Counted from the stretch's first letter, positions 18,358-29,269 are shown. The stretch is 64,000 nucleotides of DNA from Peptostreptococcus anaerobius VPI 4330 = DSM 2949 (GCF_000381525.1 NZ_KB906611.1:1-64000), one strand, 5' to 3'. Made by a program: numbers and translations. Notes: a model not told the origin generated them from the letters alone.

Positions 18358-19626
18358 TTATTTTAAGAAACCTTGATAATTTTTCATTACAAGATTTGAT
18401 TCTAACTGTCTCTTTAACTCAAGTGCAACACCAACAACGATTAGTAGTGATGTACCACCAAGGTTCATAGGTATCTGCATATAGTGAGTTATTAGGGCTG
18501 GAACCATGGCCATGATGCCTAGGAAGGCAGCTCCCACGATAGTTAGCTTTGAAAGTATGCCATTTAAATACGTTTCAGTTGGATTACCCGGTCTTATTCC
18601 CGGTATAAATCCACCACTATTTTTCATATTCTTTGCTATGTCTTCAGTATTGAATGATATTGTATTATAAAAGTATGAGAACAGTACTATAAGCACTATT
18701 TCTATAGATCTATATGTCCAAAATCCTCTATCTGTTGACATATTGAATAGATTATTTACAATAGCCTGCATCTTAGGTCCACCAAGAAGAGCTACAGTCT
18801 GTGGAAGCGCAAGTATTGAACTCGCGAATATGATAGGCATAACACCTGACTGGTTAACCTTCATAGGTATATGAGATGAATCTCCACCGTACATTTTTCT
18901 TCCGACAACCCTCTTTGCATACTGTACTGGAATCTTTCTAGTAGACTCATTGATGAATGTAACACCCGTTATTGTAATCAATATAACCACAACAAGAACT
19001 GCTATCGCTGGCCACTTTATGATTCCCTGTGAAGTCTTCTGTGATATTGCTATTATATCTATTGGTGTCCTTGATATGATACCAACAAATATTAAAACAG
19101 AACTTCCGTTTCCAAGTCCCTTTTCAGTAATCCTATCTCCAAGCCACATTACCATCATACTGGCAGCTACCAATGTAATGATAACAGTGAATATAAAGAA
19201 TGGACTGTTTACCTTTAGGGCTCTTCTAACAATACCTAATGTTATACCTATTGCCTGTATAACTGCAAGACCTAACGCTGTAAATCTAGTGTATTTATTT
19301 ATTTTCTTTTTACCTTCTTCACCAGACTTCTGTAGTTCTTTCAAACTCTCGAAACCTGCTGTAAGAAGCTGAATAATGATTGATGCTGTGATGTAAGGAC
19401 CAATACCTAGAGCAAATATAGTAAAGTTACTGAATGCTCCTCCAGAAAACATGTTGTATAACCCTAGTAATGAGTTATTAGCAACCATGTTTTTGATTAT
19501 AGATGTATCTATACCAGGTACTGGAATTGTTGTACCCATCCTAAACACTATAATCATCAAGAAAGTAAATACTAGTTTCTTTCTTATATCTTTTATCTGT
19601 AATGCCTGCTTAAATTTGTTTAACAT
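18358..19626 (-). CDS. secY: Protein translocase subunit SecY
   Basis: The 422-residue protein has ten transmembrane segments with the family motifs TTIPVPGID near the first loop, NGSSVLIFVGI, and RRVVGRKMYGGD-like cytoplasmic loop sequence (VQYAKRVVGRKMYGG). It forms the channel for Sec-dependent secretion and membrane insertion. GGAGGTGAT lies upstream of the ATG. It is in the standard rplO-secY-adk order. Confidence 0.98.
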   Translation of the reverse strand: MLNKFKQALQIKDIRKKLVFTFLMIIVFRMGTTIPVPGIDTSIIKNMVANNSLLGLYNMFSGGAFSNFTIFALGIGPYITASIIIQLLTAGFESLKELQKSGEEGKKKINKYTRFTALGLAVIQAIGITLGIVRRALKVNSPFFIFTVIITLVAASMMVMWLGDRITEKGLGNGSSVLIFVGIISRTPIDIIAISQKTSQGIIKWPAIAVLVVVILITITGVTFINESTRKIPVQYAKRVVGRKMYGGDSSHIPMKVNQSGVMPIIFASSILALPQTVALLGGPKMQAIVNNLFNMSTDRGFWTYRSIEIVLIVLFSYFYNTISFNTEDIAKNMKNSGGFIPGIRPGNPTETYLNGILSKLTIVGAAFLGIMAMVPALITHYMQIPMNLGGTSLLIVVGVALELKRQLESNLVMKNYQGFLK

Positions 19627-19657
19627 AATCCAATCACCTCCACATCATTAGAAATGA

Positions 19658-20101
19658 TTAAACTTCTTCTACTGTTCCACCAGCAGCTGTAATCTTTTCC
19701 TTAGCTGATGCAGTAAACTTTGCAGCCTTAACTGTAAGAGCCTTATCTATAGCACCATTACCTAAAATCTTAAGTCCGTCCTTTTCAATCTTAGCTATTG
19801 TCTTATTCTGCTTTAAGAATTCTGCTGTGATTTCTGTTCCAGCTTCAAACTTGTTAAGAGTTTCAACGTTGACTTCTGTGTATTCTTTCTTGAATATGTT
19901 AGTGAAACCTCTCTTAGGCAGTCTTCTTGCAAGTGGCATCTGTCCACCTTCGAATCCTACTCTAACTCCTCCGCCTGATCTTGACCACTGGCCCTTCTGT
20001 CCACGACCAGATGTCTTACCCTGACCAGTCGCAGTACCTCTACCTAGTCTTCTCTTCGCTTTAACAGCTCCCTTGGCAGGTTTTAACTCATGTAACTTCA
20101 T
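19658..20101 (-). CDS. rplO: Ribosomal protein uL15
   Basis: The 147-residue protein begins [20 protein letters not shown] and has the glycine- and basic-rich segment [19 protein letters not shown], then [17 protein letters not shown], all typical of uL15. It is a late-assembling 50S protein. It lies 31 bases after rpmD. Confidence 0.98.
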   Translation of the reverse strand: MKLHELKPAKGAVKAKRRLGRGTATGQGKTSGRGQKGQWSRSGGGVRVGFEGGQMPLARRLPKRGFTNIFKKEYTEVNVETLNKFEAGTEITAEFLKQNKTIAKIEKDGLKILGNGAIDKALTVKAAKFTASAKEKITAAGGTVEEV

Positions 20102-20132
20102 TATGTCGCACCTCCTTCTCTTTCTATTTCTA

Positions 20133-20318
20133 TTATTCTGCTATCTCAGTTACTTCAACAAGGTGACTAACCTTGTTTATCATTCCTCTTATCTGAGCGT
20201 TATCTTCCTTTACTACTACTGATTCTCTCTTCTTTAATCCAAGAGCTTCAACGTTCTTTCTCTGATTAGGAGTAGTTCCTATAACGCTTCTAACTAACTT
20301 TATCTGTATCTTAGACAT
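20133..20318 (-). CDS. rpmD: Ribosomal protein uL30
   Basis: The 61-residue protein, [20 protein letters not shown] onward, with [14 protein letters not shown], matches bacterial uL30 in length and motif. It binds 23S and contacts 5S rRNA regions of the large subunit. It lies between rpsE and rplO as in most Firmicutes. Confidence 0.97.
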   Translation of the reverse strand: MSKIQIKLVRSVIGTTPNQRKNVEALGLKKRESVVVKEDNAQIRGMINKVSHLVEVTEIAE

Positions 20319-20336
20319 TGTGAAACCTCCTATTTA

Positions 20337-20846
20337 TTATCCAAGCAGTTCTTCTACTTTTTTACCTCTTAATCTTGCAATTGATTCTGCAGTCTTAAGA
20401 CTCTTTAGTCCTGCTATTGTTGCGTTTACCATGTTTCTTGGGTTGTTTGAACCAGTTGACTTAGCTCTAACGTCCATTACTCCAGCAAGTTCTAGTACGG
20501 CTCTGACTGGACCACCAGCTAGGACTCCTGTACCTTCCTTAGCAGGCATTATAAGGATGTTACCTGCACCAAAGTGACCAACAACTTCGTGTGGTACTGT
20601 AGTTCCAACTCTTGGTACTACTATTAGGTTCTTCTTTGCATCTTCAACAGCCTTCTTTATAGCATCTGGAACTTCCATTGCTTTTCCTGATCCGATACCA
20701 ACGTGTCCGTTTGAATCTCCAACTACAACTAGTGCTGCAAATCTGAAGTTTCTACCACCTTTTACAACCTTAGTAACACGTCTAACTTCTATTACTCTCT
20801 CTTCTAAATCGAATTGAGTTGCATCTATAGGTTTACTATGTAGCAT
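20337..20846 (-). CDS. rpsE: Ribosomal protein uS5
   Basis: The 169-residue protein has the double-stranded-RNA-binding-like N-domain ([20 protein letters not shown]) and the C-domain with [20 protein letters not shown]. It lines the mRNA entry pore and affects decoding accuracy. It is in the usual place after rplR. Confidence 0.98.
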   Translation of the reverse strand: MLHSKPIDATQFDLEERVIEVRRVTKVVKGGRNFRFAALVVVGDSNGHVGIGSGKAMEVPDAIKKAVEDAKKNLIVVPRVGTTVPHEVVGHFGAGNILIMPAKEGTGVLAGGPVRAVLELAGVMDVRAKSTGSNNPRNMVNATIAGLKSLKTAESIARLRGKKVEELLG

Positions 20847-20865
20847 ATTCTTCCTCCTTTATTAA

Positions 20866-21243
20866 TTAGAACTTAAGACCAGCTTCTCTTGCGCCTTCAG
20901 CTAGCTCTAAAACTCTACCGTGATAAATGTATCCACCTCTGTCGAATACAACTTCTGTTATACCCTTTTCAGCGGCTTTCTTTGCTACTAATTCTCCAAC
21001 TTTTCTAGCAGCTTCTTTATTTCCTGTGTATGATACTGCACCCTTGATTGCTTCATCTAGTGAAGAAGCAGATACAAGTGTAACTCTGTTAGCATCATCT
21101 ATTATCTGAGCGTATATATTCTTTGAACTTCTGAATACACAAAGTCTTGGTCTTTCAGCTGTTCCTGTTACTTTCTTTCTTACTCTCTTATGTCTAGCAA
21201 CTCTGTTTGCGTTCTTATCGATTTTCTTGAACAAAGTACTCAC
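20866..21243 (-). CDS. rplR: Ribosomal protein uL18
   Basis: The 125-residue protein contains [20 protein letters not shown] and the C-terminal [20 protein letters not shown], the marks of uL18, which binds 5S rRNA in the central protuberance. It lies 15 bases after rplF. Confidence 0.98.
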   Translation of the reverse strand: MSTLFKKIDKNANRVARHKRVRKKVTGTAERPRLCVFRSSKNIYAQIIDDANRVTLVSASSLDEAIKGAVSYTGNKEAARKVGELVAKKAAEKGITEVVFDRGGYIYHGRVLELAEGAREAGLKF

Positions 21244-21258
21244 TCCTTTCGTTAATTA

Positions 21259-21801
21259 TTACTTCTTACCAGTTTTACCTTCCTTACGGATGATAACTTC
21301 ATCAGCATACTTAAGACCCTTGCCCTTGTATGGCTCTGGCTTTCTCCATGCTCTAATCTTAGAAGCGTAATTTCCAACCTTCTGCTTGTCTATACCCTTT
21401 ACGATTATTTCAAACTGGTTTGGTACTTCAACAGTTATACCTTCTGGATCTTCCATTTCTACTGGATGTGAGAAACCTAAGTTCATAACAAGTGTCTTAC
21501 CCTGCTTTGCAGCTCTATATCCAACACCCTTTACTTCTAGCTTCTTTTCGTATCCTTCAGACACACCTATTACCATGTTGTTTATAAGTGTTCTTGTAAG
21601 ACCGTGAAGACTCTTATGCTTCTTGTTATCAGTAGGTCTTTCAACTACTACTGTATTTTCTTCCTTCTTTATAGCCATATCCTGACTGAATGTATTTGTT
21701 AATGTTCCCTTCGGACCCTTTACAGTTACTACGTTTCCTTCACCTATAGTTACTTCAACGCCTGCAGGTATCACGATTGGCTTTAAACCTATTCTTGACA
21801 T
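21259..21801 (-). CDS. rplF: Ribosomal protein uL6
   Basis: The 180-residue protein, [20 protein letters not shown] onward, has the second-domain motif [20 protein letters not shown] and [10 protein letters not shown] of uL6. It sits near the factor-binding site of the 50S subunit. Standard spc-operon position. Confidence 0.98.
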   Translation of the reverse strand: MSRIGLKPIVIPAGVEVTIGEGNVVTVKGPKGTLTNTFSQDMAIKKEENTVVVERPTDNKKHKSLHGLTRTLINNMVIGVSEGYEKKLEVKGVGYRAAKQGKTLVMNLGFSHPVEMEDPEGITVEVPNQFEIIVKGIDKQKVGNYASKIRAWRKPEPYKGKGLKYADEVIIRKEGKTGKK

Positions 21802-21829
21802 TATTACACCTCCTTACTCTACGAAATAA

Positions 21830-22228
21830 TTACCAAACGTAGCAGATTACTTCTCCACCTACGTTATTTTCTCTTGCCTGCTTGTCAGTTAATATACCGT
21901 TTGATGTAGATATCATTGCAATACCTAGTCCGTTCAATACCTTTGGTACATCAGCTGCTGATGCATATATTCTCATTCCCGGCTTAGAGATTCTCTTTAA
22001 TCCTGAGATTACTCTTTCACCTTCCTGTGCATACTTAAGCTGTATTCTTATTATTCCCTGCTTACCATCTTCGATTACGTCATAACCTCTAATGAATCCT
22101 TCTTCAAGAAGTATTCTAGCTATTTCTTTCTTTATATTAGAAGCCGGAACATCAACAGTTTCATGCTTTACAGTGTTAGCATTTCTAACTCTTGTCAGCA
22201 TATCTGCGATTGGATCTGTCATTGTCAT
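21830..22228 (-). CDS. rpsH: Ribosomal protein uS8
   Basis: The 132-residue protein, [17 protein letters not shown] onward, ends [20 protein letters not shown], matching uS8. In enteric bacteria S8 represses the spc operon; whether that holds here is not shown. GGAGG with a 7-base spacer fits the first ATG. Confidence 0.98.
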   Translation of the reverse strand: MTMTDPIADMLTRVRNANTVKHETVDVPASNIKKEIARILLEEGFIRGYDVIEDGKQGIIRIQLKYAQEGERVISGLKRISKPGMRIYASAADVPKVLNGLGIAMISTSNGILTDKQARENNVGGEVICYVW

Positions 22229-22258
22229 AATAAAACCTCCTTCCGATTTATCTTAATC

Positions 22259-22444
22259 TTACCAACTTGACTTTCTTACACCAGGTATTTCACCCTTGTA
22301 TGCTAGTTCTCTAAAGCATATACGGCAAATTCCGAAATCCTTTAGTACTGAATGTGGTCTACCACATATTGTGCATCTTGTGTATTCTCTTGTCTTATAT
22401 TTCTGCTTTTTCTGCTGCTTTACTATCATCGCTTTTCTAGCCAC
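22259..22444 (-). CDS. rpsN: Ribosomal protein uS14, zinc type
   Basis: The short 61-residue form carries C24, C27, C40 and C43 (CTICGRP and GICRIC), which bind zinc, and ends PGVRKSSW. This is the C+ type Z form common in Firmicutes. It lies in the 30S head, between rplE and rpsH. Confidence 0.98.
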   Translation of the reverse strand: MARKAMIVKQQKKQKYKTREYTRCTICGRPHSVLKDFGICRICFRELAYKGEIPGVRKSSW

Positions 22445-22461
22445 GTGAATTCCTCCTTTAC

Positions 22462-23004
22462 CTACTTAGAAAATGGCATTCCTAATAACTTTATTAGTTC
22501 ACGAGCTTCTTCGTCAGTCTTAGCTGTTGTTACGAAGATTATGTCCATACCTCTAACCTTATCAACCTGATCGTAAACTATTTCTGGGAATATAAGCTGT
22601 TCCTTAACTCCTAGTGCATAGTTACCTCTTCCGTCGAATGAATTAGGGTTAACACCTCTGAAGTCTCTAACTCTTGGTAGAGATACTGAAACTAATTTAT
22701 CCATGAAATAGAACATCTTGTCACCTCTTAGTGTAACTTTTGCTCCTATTGGCATACCTTCTCTTAACTTAAAGTTTGCTACTGATTTTCTTGCCCTTGT
22801 TGTTACTGGTTTCTGACCAGCTATCTTTTCTAGCTCTTCGATAGCTTTTTCTAGGGCCTTAGCGTTATCCTTAGAATCGCCAGCTCCCATGTTTATTACT
22901 ATCTTATCAAGCTTAGGTATTTCCATTATATTCTTATATCCGAATTTCTCCATTAGTGCTGGAGCAACTTCTTTATTGTATCTTTCCTGTAATCTTGAAG
23001 CCAT
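22462..23004 (-). CDS. rplE: Ribosomal protein uL5
   Basis: The 180-residue protein contains [20 protein letters not shown] and [20 protein letters not shown], diagnostic of uL5, which binds 5S rRNA and contacts P-site tRNA. Standard position between rplX and rpsN. Confidence 0.98.
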   Translation of the reverse strand: MASRLQERYNKEVAPALMEKFGYKNIMEIPKLDKIVINMGAGDSKDNAKALEKAIEELEKIAGQKPVTTRARKSVANFKLREGMPIGAKVTLRGDKMFYFMDKLVSVSLPRVRDFRGVNPNSFDGRGNYALGVKEQLIFPEIVYDQVDKVRGMDIIFVTTAKTDEEARELIKLLGMPFSK

Positions 23005-23032
23005 TACATGTCCTCCTTTCGTCTAGTTATTT

Positions 23033-23341
23033 CTATAATTCTTTACCGCTCTTAGCAGATACTCTAACTTTCTTTCCGTCTTTAACTTCGTATCTAACTC
23101 TAACGCCAACTCCTGCTTCTGCATCAAATGGCATAACATTTGATATATGTATAGGAGCTTCCTTTGTTGTTATTCCACCCTGCTGGTTTGTAGCAGATGG
23201 CTTGTTGTGCTTAGTTACAACGTTTATTCCTTCAACTAGAACCTTATCGTTCTTAGCATCTACGCTTAGTACTAGACCCTTCTTACCTTTGTCCTTACCT
23301 GCTATAACTACTACAGTGTCGCCTTTCTTTACACGCATCAT
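23033..23341 (-). CDS. rplX: Ribosomal protein uL24
   Basis: The 102-residue protein has the KOW motif [20 protein letters not shown] and the [19 protein letters not shown] segment of uL24, an early assembly protein at the exit tunnel. Two adjacent ATG codons are possible starts; GGAGG is unusually far (about 12 bases) from the first. Confidence 0.97.
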   Translation of the reverse strand: MMRVKKGDTVVVIAGKDKGKKGLVLSVDAKNDKVLVEGINVVTKHNKPSATNQQGGITTKEAPIHISNVMPFDAEAGVGVRVRYEVKDGKKVRVSAKSGKEL

Positions 23342-23363
23342 TTGTCTATTGCACCTCCTCTAA

Positions 23364-23732
23364 TTATAGTACTTCTGGAGCAAGTGATACGATCTTCATG
23401 AAGTCTGCATCTCTTAACTCTCTCGCAACAGGTCCAAATATACGAGTACCTACTGGTGTCTTATCGTCCTTTATAATAACTGCAGCATTTTCATCAAATG
23501 AAATATAGCTACCATCGTTACGTCTCATACCCTGCTTGCTTCTAACTACAACAGCTTTTACTACTTTACCTTTTTTTACAACTCCGCCTGGTGTTGCACT
23601 TTTAACTGTTGCAACTATTACATCACCTACGTTAGCGTACTTTCTCTTACTTCCGCCAAGAACACGTATGCATAATAGTTCTCTAGCACCTGAATTATCA
23701 GCTACTTTTAAACGTGATTCCTGCTGTATCAT
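23364..23732 (-). CDS. rplN: Ribosomal protein uL14
   Basis: The 122-residue protein begins [20 protein letters not shown] and ends with [18 protein letters not shown], as in uL14. It forms part of the bridge between subunits. Full family length and normal position. Confidence 0.98.
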   Translation of the reverse strand: MIQQESRLKVADNSGARELLCIRVLGGSKRKYANVGDVIVATVKSATPGGVVKKGKVVKAVVVRSKQGMRRNDGSYISFDENAAVIIKDDKTPVGTRIFGPVARELRDADFMKIVSLAPEVL

Positions 23733-23755
23733 CGCAATTCCTCCTTCTTGTAAAA

Positions 23756-24013
23756 CTATTTTACCTTTTCAACTACTTCAACAAGTCTGAATCTCTTGTC
23801 TTTTGATAAAGGTCTAGTTTCCATTATTCTTACTCTATCTCCAATGTTGCACACATTCATTTCATCATGAGCCTTGTACTTCTTTGTTCTCTTTACACGC
23901 TTATTGTAAAGTGGGTGTCTAACGAAGTCTTCACAAGCAACAACTATTGTCTTGTCCATCTTATCGCTAACAACACGGCCAACTCTAACTTTTCTTCTGT
24001 TTCTTTCTTCCAT
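23756..24013 (-). CDS. rpsQ: Ribosomal protein uS17
   Basis: The 85-residue OB-fold protein has [20 protein letters not shown] and the [20 protein letters not shown] segment of uS17. The ATG at 24013 (MEERNRRK) gives the usual length; upstream in-frame codons have no ribosome site. It binds 16S rRNA early in 30S assembly. Confidence 0.97.
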   Translation of the reverse strand: MEERNRRKVRVGRVVSDKMDKTIVVACEDFVRHPLYNKRVKRTKKYKAHDEMNVCNIGDRVRIMETRPLSKDKRFRLVEVVEKVK

Positions 24014-24039
24014 GTCTATAAAGCCTCCTTTTTCCAATA

Positions 24040-24243
24040 TTAAGCTCTAGCTTCGTTTAACTTTCTTTCTGCAAGAACAGTCTTAACCTTTGCTATGTCT
24101 CTTCTAACAGTCTTTATTCTAGCTGTATTCTGTAACTGACCAGTAGCTAATTGGAATCTTAAGCTAAATAATTCACTCTTGAATTCGTCTAACTTTGCTA
24201 GCAACTCTTCACTTGTTAAATTTCTTAATTCTTTAGCTTTCAT
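24040..24243 (-). CDS. rpmC: Ribosomal protein uL29
   Basis: The 67-residue helical hairpin starts [20 protein letters not shown] and contains [19 protein letters not shown], as in uL29. Its start at 24243 lies directly behind the rplP stop region; a GTG 9 bases earlier would overlap rplP. It sits at the exit tunnel near the signal-recognition site. Confidence 0.95.
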   Translation of the reverse strand: MKAKELRNLTSEELLAKLDEFKSELFSLRFQLATGQLQNTARIKTVRRDIAKVKTVLAERKLNEARA

Positions 24244-24244
24244 C

Positions 24245-24673
24245 CTATTCACCTACCTTCTCTAAATCTTCTTTCTTAACAAACTTACACTTGATAGGTA
24301 ACTTATGAGCTGCAAGTCTCATAGCTTCTCTTGCCTTTTCTTCTGAAACTCCTGCAAGTTCAAACATTACTCTACCTGGCTTTACTATTGCTACCCAATA
24401 TTCTGGAGAACCCTTACCAGCACCCATACGAGTTTCTGCAGGCTTTCTTGTTATTGGCTTGTGTGGGAAGATTTTGATCCAAACCTGACCACCTCTTTTG
24501 ATATATCTTGTCATCGCGATTCTGGCTGCTTCTATCTGGTTAGAAGTTATCCATGAAGGCTCTAGGGCAACAAGTCCAAACTCTCCGTAAGTTACTTTAT
24601 TACCTTTATTTGCCTTACCAGCTAAGCTTCCTCTGTGTACTCTACGACGCTTTACTCTCTTTGGCATTAACAT
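24245..24673 (-). CDS. rplP: Ribosomal protein uL16
   Basis: The 142-residue protein contains [18 protein letters not shown], the [20 protein letters not shown] segment and [16 protein letters not shown] motif ([20 protein letters not shown]). It helps shape the A site. A GGAGG 9 bases before the first ATG supports the start MLMPKR. Confidence 0.97.
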   Translation of the reverse strand: MLMPKRVKRRRVHRGSLAGKANKGNKVTYGEFGLVALEPSWITSNQIEAARIAMTRYIKRGGQVWIKIFPHKPITRKPAETRMGAGKGSPEYWVAIVKPGRVMFELAGVSEEKAREAMRLAAHKLPIKCKFVKKEDLEKVGE

Positions 24674-24698
24674 GAGTTGTTTCCTCCTTCCGAACTAA

Positions 24699-25496
24699 TT
24701 AGTCCTGCTTTGCTTCTCTTTTTGAAGCTCTAGGACCTCTATTGTTACCTTTTCTGTCGTTATTTCTGTTTCCTCTTCTGTCGTTTCCTCTGCCGTTTCT
24801 CTTGTTATCTCTTCCATTTCTCATTTCGGCTCTCTTTTCTTCTCTTTCAGTTGAAAGATTTCTGCCTGGAAGGATTTCACCGTTACAGATCCAAACCTTG
24901 ATACCTATCTTACCATAAGTAGTGTTTGCTTCAGCAAATCCGTACTCTATATCAGATCTTAATGTCTGTAGAGGTACGTTTCCTTCTGAATATCCTTCAG
25001 TTCTAGCCATTTCAGCTCCACCTAGTCTACCAGAAGCACTAACCTTGATACCCTTAGCACCAGACTTCATTGTTCTACCAACTGCCTGCTTCATAGCTCT
25101 TCTGAAAGCAATTCTTCTTTCTATTGCCTGTGCTATGTTTTCAGCAACTAGCTGAGCATCTCTGTCTATGTTTCTTACTTCGATTATATTAAGTATAACT
25201 GTCTTACCAGTCATCTTTTCTAATTCTTTCTTTAGAGCTTCGATTCCAGCTCCTCCCTTACCTATTACAACACCTGGCTTTGCAACATGTAAGTCCATCT
25301 TTACTTTGTTAGCTGATCTTTCTATTTCTATCTTAGCAAGTCCTGCTGAGTATAATTCTTTCTTTAAATGCTTTCTAAGAACATTATCTTCCTTGATGAA
25401 AGCGCCGAACTCTTTTTTATCGTTAGCGAACCATCTTGAGTCCCAATCTTTAATTACACCAACTCTTAAGCCGTGTGGATTTACCTTCTGACCCAT
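24699..25496 (-). CDS. rpsC: Ribosomal protein uS3 with basic tail
   Basis: The 265-residue protein has the KH domain ([20 protein letters not shown]) and the C-terminal S3 domain ([27 protein letters not shown]). Family members are usually about 210-235 residues. Here residues 225-265 form an added tail rich in Arg, Gly and Asn (for example [20 protein letters not shown]). It sits at the mRNA entry channel, so the tail could touch incoming mRNA; that is an inference. Confidence 0.97.
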   Translation of the reverse strand: MGQKVNPHGLRVGVIKDWDSRWFANDKKEFGAFIKEDNVLRKHLKKELYSAGLAKIEIERSANKVKMDLHVAKPGVVIGKGGAGIEALKKELEKMTGKTVILNIIEVRNIDRDAQLVAENIAQAIERRIAFRRAMKQAVGRTMKSGAKGIKVSASGRLGGAEMARTEGYSEGNVPLQTLRSDIEYGFAEANTTYGKIGIKVWICNGEILPGRNLSTEREEKRAEMRNGRDNKRNGRGNDRRGNRNNDRKGNNRGPRASKREAKQD

Positions 25497-25514
25497 TTGT
25501 GTCCCTCCTTCTTA

Positions 25515-25853
25515 TTAATTTTCTCTTTCCTTAACAACTACCTCTATGTGAGATGTTCTTTTTCTGATTGCTGTTGCTCTACCCTGTGCTCTAGGCATGA
25601 ATCTCTTCATTGTAGGTCCCTGGTTTGCAACTATATGTGATATGTATAATTTATCTGCGTCCATTTCGTGGTTGTTTTCAGCATTTGCAGCAGCAGACTT
25701 TACTACCTTTGCAACTATTTCAGATGCGTATCTTGGTGTAAACTTAAGTATTGCTAATGCTTCATTCACGTTCTTTCCTCTAACTAAGTCGCATATCTGT
25801 CCAGCTTTTCTAGATGATACACGAACGTATTTAGCTGTAGCCTTTGCTTCCAT
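25515..25853 (-). CDS. rplV: Ribosomal protein uL22
   Basis: The 112-residue protein starts [20 protein letters not shown] with GGAGG 7 bases upstream; the frame opens 8 codons earlier without support. The beta-hairpin [20 protein letters not shown] reaches into the exit tunnel and looks normal, with no insertion of the macrolide-resistance kind. Confidence 0.97.
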   Translation of the reverse strand: MEAKATAKYVRVSSRKAGQICDLVRGKNVNEALAILKFTPRYASEIVAKVVKSAAANAENNHEMDADKLYISHIVANQGPTMKRFMPRAQGRATAIRKRTSHIEVVVKEREN

Positions 25854-25881
25854 TCTTATTCCTCCTTTCACCTTCAATTAG

Positions 25882-26163
25882 TTATTTTCTCTTTGAAGAT
25901 TTTTCATCGTCCTTGTGACCTCTAAAAGTTCTTGTAGGAACGAATTCTCCTAATTTATGTCCAACCATATCTTCTGTGATATATACTGGTATATGTCTTC
26001 TTCCATCGTGAACTGCTATTGTATGTTCTACAAACTGTGGGAATATTGTTGAAGTTCTTGACCAAGTCTTAATTACTTCTTTATTTCCGCTAGCGTTCAT
26101 CGCTTCAACCTTTTTAAATAATCCTGCATGGACAAAAGGTCCCTTCTTTGTTGATCTTGACAT
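25882..26163 (-). CDS. rpsS: Ribosomal protein uS19
   Basis: The 93-residue protein, [20 protein letters not shown] onward, has [20 protein letters not shown] and [14 protein letters not shown], as in uS19 of the 30S head. Standard position between rplB and rplV. Confidence 0.98.
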   Translation of the reverse strand: MSRSTKKGPFVHAGLFKKVEAMNASGNKEVIKTWSRTSTIFPQFVEHTIAVHDGRRHIPVYITEDMVGHKLGEFVPTRTFRGHKDDEKSSKRK

Positions 26164-26196
26164 TAATAATCCTCCTTCCTGAGTAAATTAAATCTA

Positions 26197-27027
26197 TTAC
26201 TTAGTTCTTCTAGATACTATCTGCTTATTAGAAGCCTTGTTTTTCTTTCTAGTCTTGTATCCAAGAGCTGGTTTACCCCATGGAGTAACTGGTGATGGTC
26301 TACCGATTGGAGATCTACCTTCACCACCACCGTGTGGATGGTCATTAGGGTTCATTACAGAACCTCTTACTGTAGGTCTGATACCCATGTGTCTCTTTCT
26401 ACCAGCCTTACCGATTACTTCGTTAGCGTATTCTACGTTACCAACCTGTCCAACAGTTGCTCTACAGTTATCCTTAACGTATCTTACTTCGCCTGATGGT
26501 AATCTAAGAAGTGCTCTTCCGCCTTCCTTAGCCATTAACTGTGCAGATGCTCCAGCAGATCTAACTATCTGGCCACCCTTTCCAGCCTTTAACTCTATGT
26601 TATGTACTAGTGTACCTACTGGCATGTCTCTTAATTCAAGGCAGTTACCTGGCTTGATGTCAGCACCCTTACCTGATAGTACTACTGTACCAACCTTTAA
26701 TCCCTGAGGAGCTAGTATATATCTCTTTTCACCATCTGCATAGTTTAGAAGAGCTATATTAGCTGTTCTGTTTGGATCGTATTCTATAGTTGCTACCTTT
26801 GCAGGTATTCCATCTTTATTTCTCTTGAAATCTATTATTCTATATTTTCTCTTATTTCCGCCACCCTTATGACGTACAGTTATTTTACCATGAACGTTTC
26901 TACCAGCGTTCTTCTTTAACTTTACAAGAAGTGATCTTTCTGGCTTGTCTGTAGTAATATCATCTGACTTGTAAACTGTCATCTGTCTTAAGGCAGGAGA
27001 AGTAGGTTTAAACTTTTTAATAGCCAT
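26197..27027 (-). CDS. rplB: Ribosomal protein uL2
   Basis: The 276-residue protein starts [20 protein letters not shown] and has the conserved C-terminal [20 protein letters not shown] with the histidine needed for peptidyl transfer. It binds 23S rRNA domain IV. Full length. Confidence 0.98.
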   Translation of the reverse strand: MAIKKFKPTSPALRQMTVYKSDDITTDKPERSLLVKLKKNAGRNVHGKITVRHKGGGNKRKYRIIDFKRNKDGIPAKVATIEYDPNRTANIALLNYADGEKRYILAPQGLKVGTVVLSGKGADIKPGNCLELRDMPVGTLVHNIELKAGKGGQIVRSAGASAQLMAKEGGRALLRLPSGEVRYVKDNCRATVGQVGNVEYANEVIGKAGRKRHMGIRPTVRGSVMNPNDHPHGGGEGRSPIGRPSPVTPWGKPALGYKTRKKNKASNKQIVSRRTK

Positions 27028-27051
27028 TATTTATTTCCTCCTTTATCTGAA

Positions 27052-27342
27052 TTACATTCCTGTGAAGAATTCAATATCCTTGCTTTCAGCTGTTAACTTA
27101 ACAACAGCCTTCTTGAAGCTTGCAGTCTTTCCAACTGTTCTTCCCATTCTCTTAGTCTTTCCATCGTAGTTTAGCGTATTTACTGCTGCTACCTTTACTT
27201 CGAAAATCTTTTCTACTGCTTTCTTTATTTCAGTCTTGTTGGCGCTCTTTGCAACAACAAAAGTATATTTCTTATTACCCATCTCAGCCATTGACTGTTC
27301 AGTAACGACTGGCTTTATGATTATATCATGTGGATTTGTCAT
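27052..27342 (-). CDS. rplW: Ribosomal protein uL23
   Basis: The 96-residue protein, with [20 protein letters not shown] and [20 protein letters not shown], is uL23, docking site for trigger factor and SRP at the tunnel exit. Its start overlaps the rplD stop by one base. Confidence 0.98.
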   Translation of the reverse strand: MTNPHDIIIKPVVTEQSMAEMGNKKYTFVVAKSANKTEIKKAVEKIFEVKVAAVNTLNYDGKTKRMGRTVGKTASFKKAVVKLTAESKDIEFFTGM

Positions 27343-27965
27343 TACGCGTACACCTCCTCCACTTTCTTAACTGCGTCTGTTGTTATTATGAATGAATCAC
27401 AGTTTAGTATATCGTAAACATTTAGTGTGCTTACGTGAGCTACGTTAGCTCCTTCTATGTTTCTTACTGACTTAACTACGTTTACGTCGTTTTCTGCAGT
27501 AACAACAAGAGTCTTCTTTGCTGCGTTTACATTCTTGAATAGATTTACTATTTCCTTAGTCTTAGGAGCCTCTAAGCTAAGTGCGTCAAGTACTATTATT
27601 TCCTTATCCTGTACCTTTGAAGATAAAGCAGACTTCATTGCAAGTCTTCTAACCTTCTTTGGTAGTGAGTAAGAGTAATCTCTTGGCTTTGGTGCGAATG
27701 CAACTCCACCGCCTACCCACTGTACTGATCTTATAGAACCCTGTCTAGCTCTACCAGTACCTTTCTGTCTCCATGGCTTTCTACCACCACCTCTAACTTC
27801 AGCTCTAGTCTTTGCAGACTGTGTACCCTGTCTCTTATTAGCTAACTGGCACTTTACAGCTTCGTATAGAACGTGTTCGTTTACTTCTATATCAAATATT
27901 GAATCGTTTAATTCTATTTCACCAACATTCTGGCCTGATACGTTTAATACATTAATCTTTGGCAT
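27342..27965 (-). CDS. rplD: Ribosomal protein uL4
   Basis: The 207-residue protein has the loop [20 protein letters not shown] and [20 protein letters not shown] that lines the exit tunnel. In E. coli L4 also represses the S10 operon by binding its leader; the 130-base leader here is a candidate target, but this is untested. Confidence 0.98.
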   Translation of the reverse strand: MPKINVLNVSGQNVGEIELNDSIFDIEVNEHVLYEAVKCQLANKRQGTQSAKTRAEVRGGGRKPWRQKGTGRARQGSIRSVQWVGGGVAFAPKPRDYSYSLPKKVRRLAMKSALSSKVQDKEIIVLDALSLEAPKTKEIVNLFKNVNAAKKTLVVTAENDVNVVKSVRNIEGANVAHVSTLNVYDILNCDSFIITTDAVKKVEEVYA

Positions 27966-27991
27966 TTGTTAATCCTCCTTTCCTCTAGTGA

Positions 27992-28621
27992 TTAGTTAGA
28001 ACCCTTAATAGCTGCCTTAACAGTTACTACAGATCCCTTAGCACCTGGGATGGCACCCTTTATTAATAAAAGATTCTTTTCAGCATCTACTCTTACTACT
28101 TCTAGATTCTGAATTGTAATCTTAACACTTCCCATGTGTCCTGCAAGTTTCTTGTTCTTAAATACTCTACCCGGATATGAACAAGCACCCATTGAACCTG
28201 GTCTTCTGTGGTATCTTGAACCGTGAGATTCTGGACCTCTACTCTGTCCATGTCTCTTTATTGGTCCCTGGAATCCCTTACCCTTTGAGATACCTGTAAC
28301 ATCTATCTTTTCTCCAGCAGTGAATAGGTCAGCCTTTATTTCCTGTCCAACTTCATATCCTTCTACTGTGTCAACTCTAAATTCCTTTAGATGTCTCTTA
28401 AGTACACCAGCCTTAGCTAGATGTCCCTTCTGTGGCTTGTTAAGTGCCTTTTCCTTAGCATCAACATAACCAACCTGTATAGCTTCATATCCATCGTTCT
28501 CAAGAGTCTTTATCTGAGTAACTGCTACTGGACCAGCTTCTACAACTGTCACTGGTATTACAAGACCTTCTTCAGTGAATACCTGTGTCATTCCTATTTT
28601 CTTTCCTAAAATTCCCTTCAT
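27992..28621 (-). CDS. rplC: Ribosomal protein uL3
   Basis: The 209-residue protein begins [20 protein letters not shown] and has the central loop [20 protein letters not shown] and [19 protein letters not shown] that approaches the peptidyl-transferase centre. No change typical of linezolid or pleuromutilin resistance can be claimed by eye. Confidence 0.98.
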   Translation of the reverse strand: MKGILGKKIGMTQVFTEEGLVIPVTVVEAGPVAVTQIKTLENDGYEAIQVGYVDAKEKALNKPQKGHLAKAGVLKRHLKEFRVDTVEGYEVGQEIKADLFTAGEKIDVTGISKGKGFQGPIKRHGQSRGPESHGSRYHRRPGSMGACSYPGRVFKNKKLAGHMGSVKITIQNLEVVRVDAEKNLLLIKGAIPGAKGSVVTVKAAIKGSN

Positions 28622-28693
28622 ATTTACCTCCTAGTTCTTACAGCGGATTACCAACTTGGGTAATCATTCTAAGATATTTCTATCTTAGGCGGC

Positions 28694-29005
28694 TTATAAT
28701 TTGATTTCTATATCTACACCAGCTGGCAAGTCAAGCTTCATTAATGAATCAACTGTCTTTGGTGTTGGATTAGCTATGTCGATAAGTCTCTTGTGAGTTC
28801 TTATTTCGAACTGTTCTCTAGAGTCTTTGTACTTATGTACAGCTCTTAGTATAGTCACAACCTTCTTCTCTGTTGGAAGTGGTATTGGACCTGAAACTAC
28901 AGAACCTGCTTTTTTAGCAGCTTCAACTATCTTAGTAGCTGAGTAGTCTAATAACTTATGATCATATGATTTTAATCTTATTCTTATCTTTTCATTCTTA
29001 GCCAT
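28694..29005 (-). CDS. rpsJ: Ribosomal protein uS10
   Basis: The 103-residue protein, with [20 protein letters not shown] and [20 protein letters not shown], is uS10 (NusE), which also serves in antitermination complexes. It is the first gene of the S10 operon. AGGAGG lies upstream of the ATG. In related genomes tuf precedes it directly; here four genes intervene. Confidence 0.98.
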   Translation of the reverse strand: MAKNEKIRIRLKSYDHKLLDYSATKIVEAAKKAGSVVSGPIPLPTEKKVVTILRAVHKYKDSREQFEIRTHKRLIDIANPTPKTVDSLMKLDLPAGVDIEIKL

Positions 29006-29144
29006 TTTAGTCCCTCCTTCTGATTTTATTTACCTGGCCAGATAAATCAAAACACCGATACACTGTTCCGGGTGTGTCGTATTTCCTTAATCGATTTTTG
29101 TTTATCCACCCAAAACTTACTCACTTGTGTGAGCGTACTAGATT

Positions 29145-29173
29145 ATTTTAACAAAAAAGCCTGCATAATGCAA
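29145..29173 (-). promoter_or_regulatory. S10 operon promoter overlapping a terminator
   Basis: Read leftward, TTGCAT (29168-29173), an exact 17-base spacer and TAAAAT (29145-29150) form a good vegetative promoter. The -35 box and most of the spacer lie within the terminator hairpin of the upstream GDPD gene. The transcript would start near 29138, giving a leader of about 130 bases before rpsJ. That leader contains CTCAC/GTGAG and CACCC/GGGTG-type pairings. Confidence 0.7.
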
Positions 29174-29183
29174 GCTTTTTTTT
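29153..29183 (-). terminator. Terminator of the GDPD gene
   Basis: GCTTGCA and TGCAGGC flank a TTA loop, with an A-run before and TTTTTTGTT after when read leftward. It lies about 90 bases beyond the phosphodiesterase stop and separates that unit from the S10 operon. Confidence 0.85.
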
Positions 29184-29269
29184 AAAGTTTTTCATCTAAT
29201 TTTTTATTATTTTTCTTGAAATTTCAATCACTCTAGGACCGGCCTCTTGCCATCCGTTTTCACATATTT

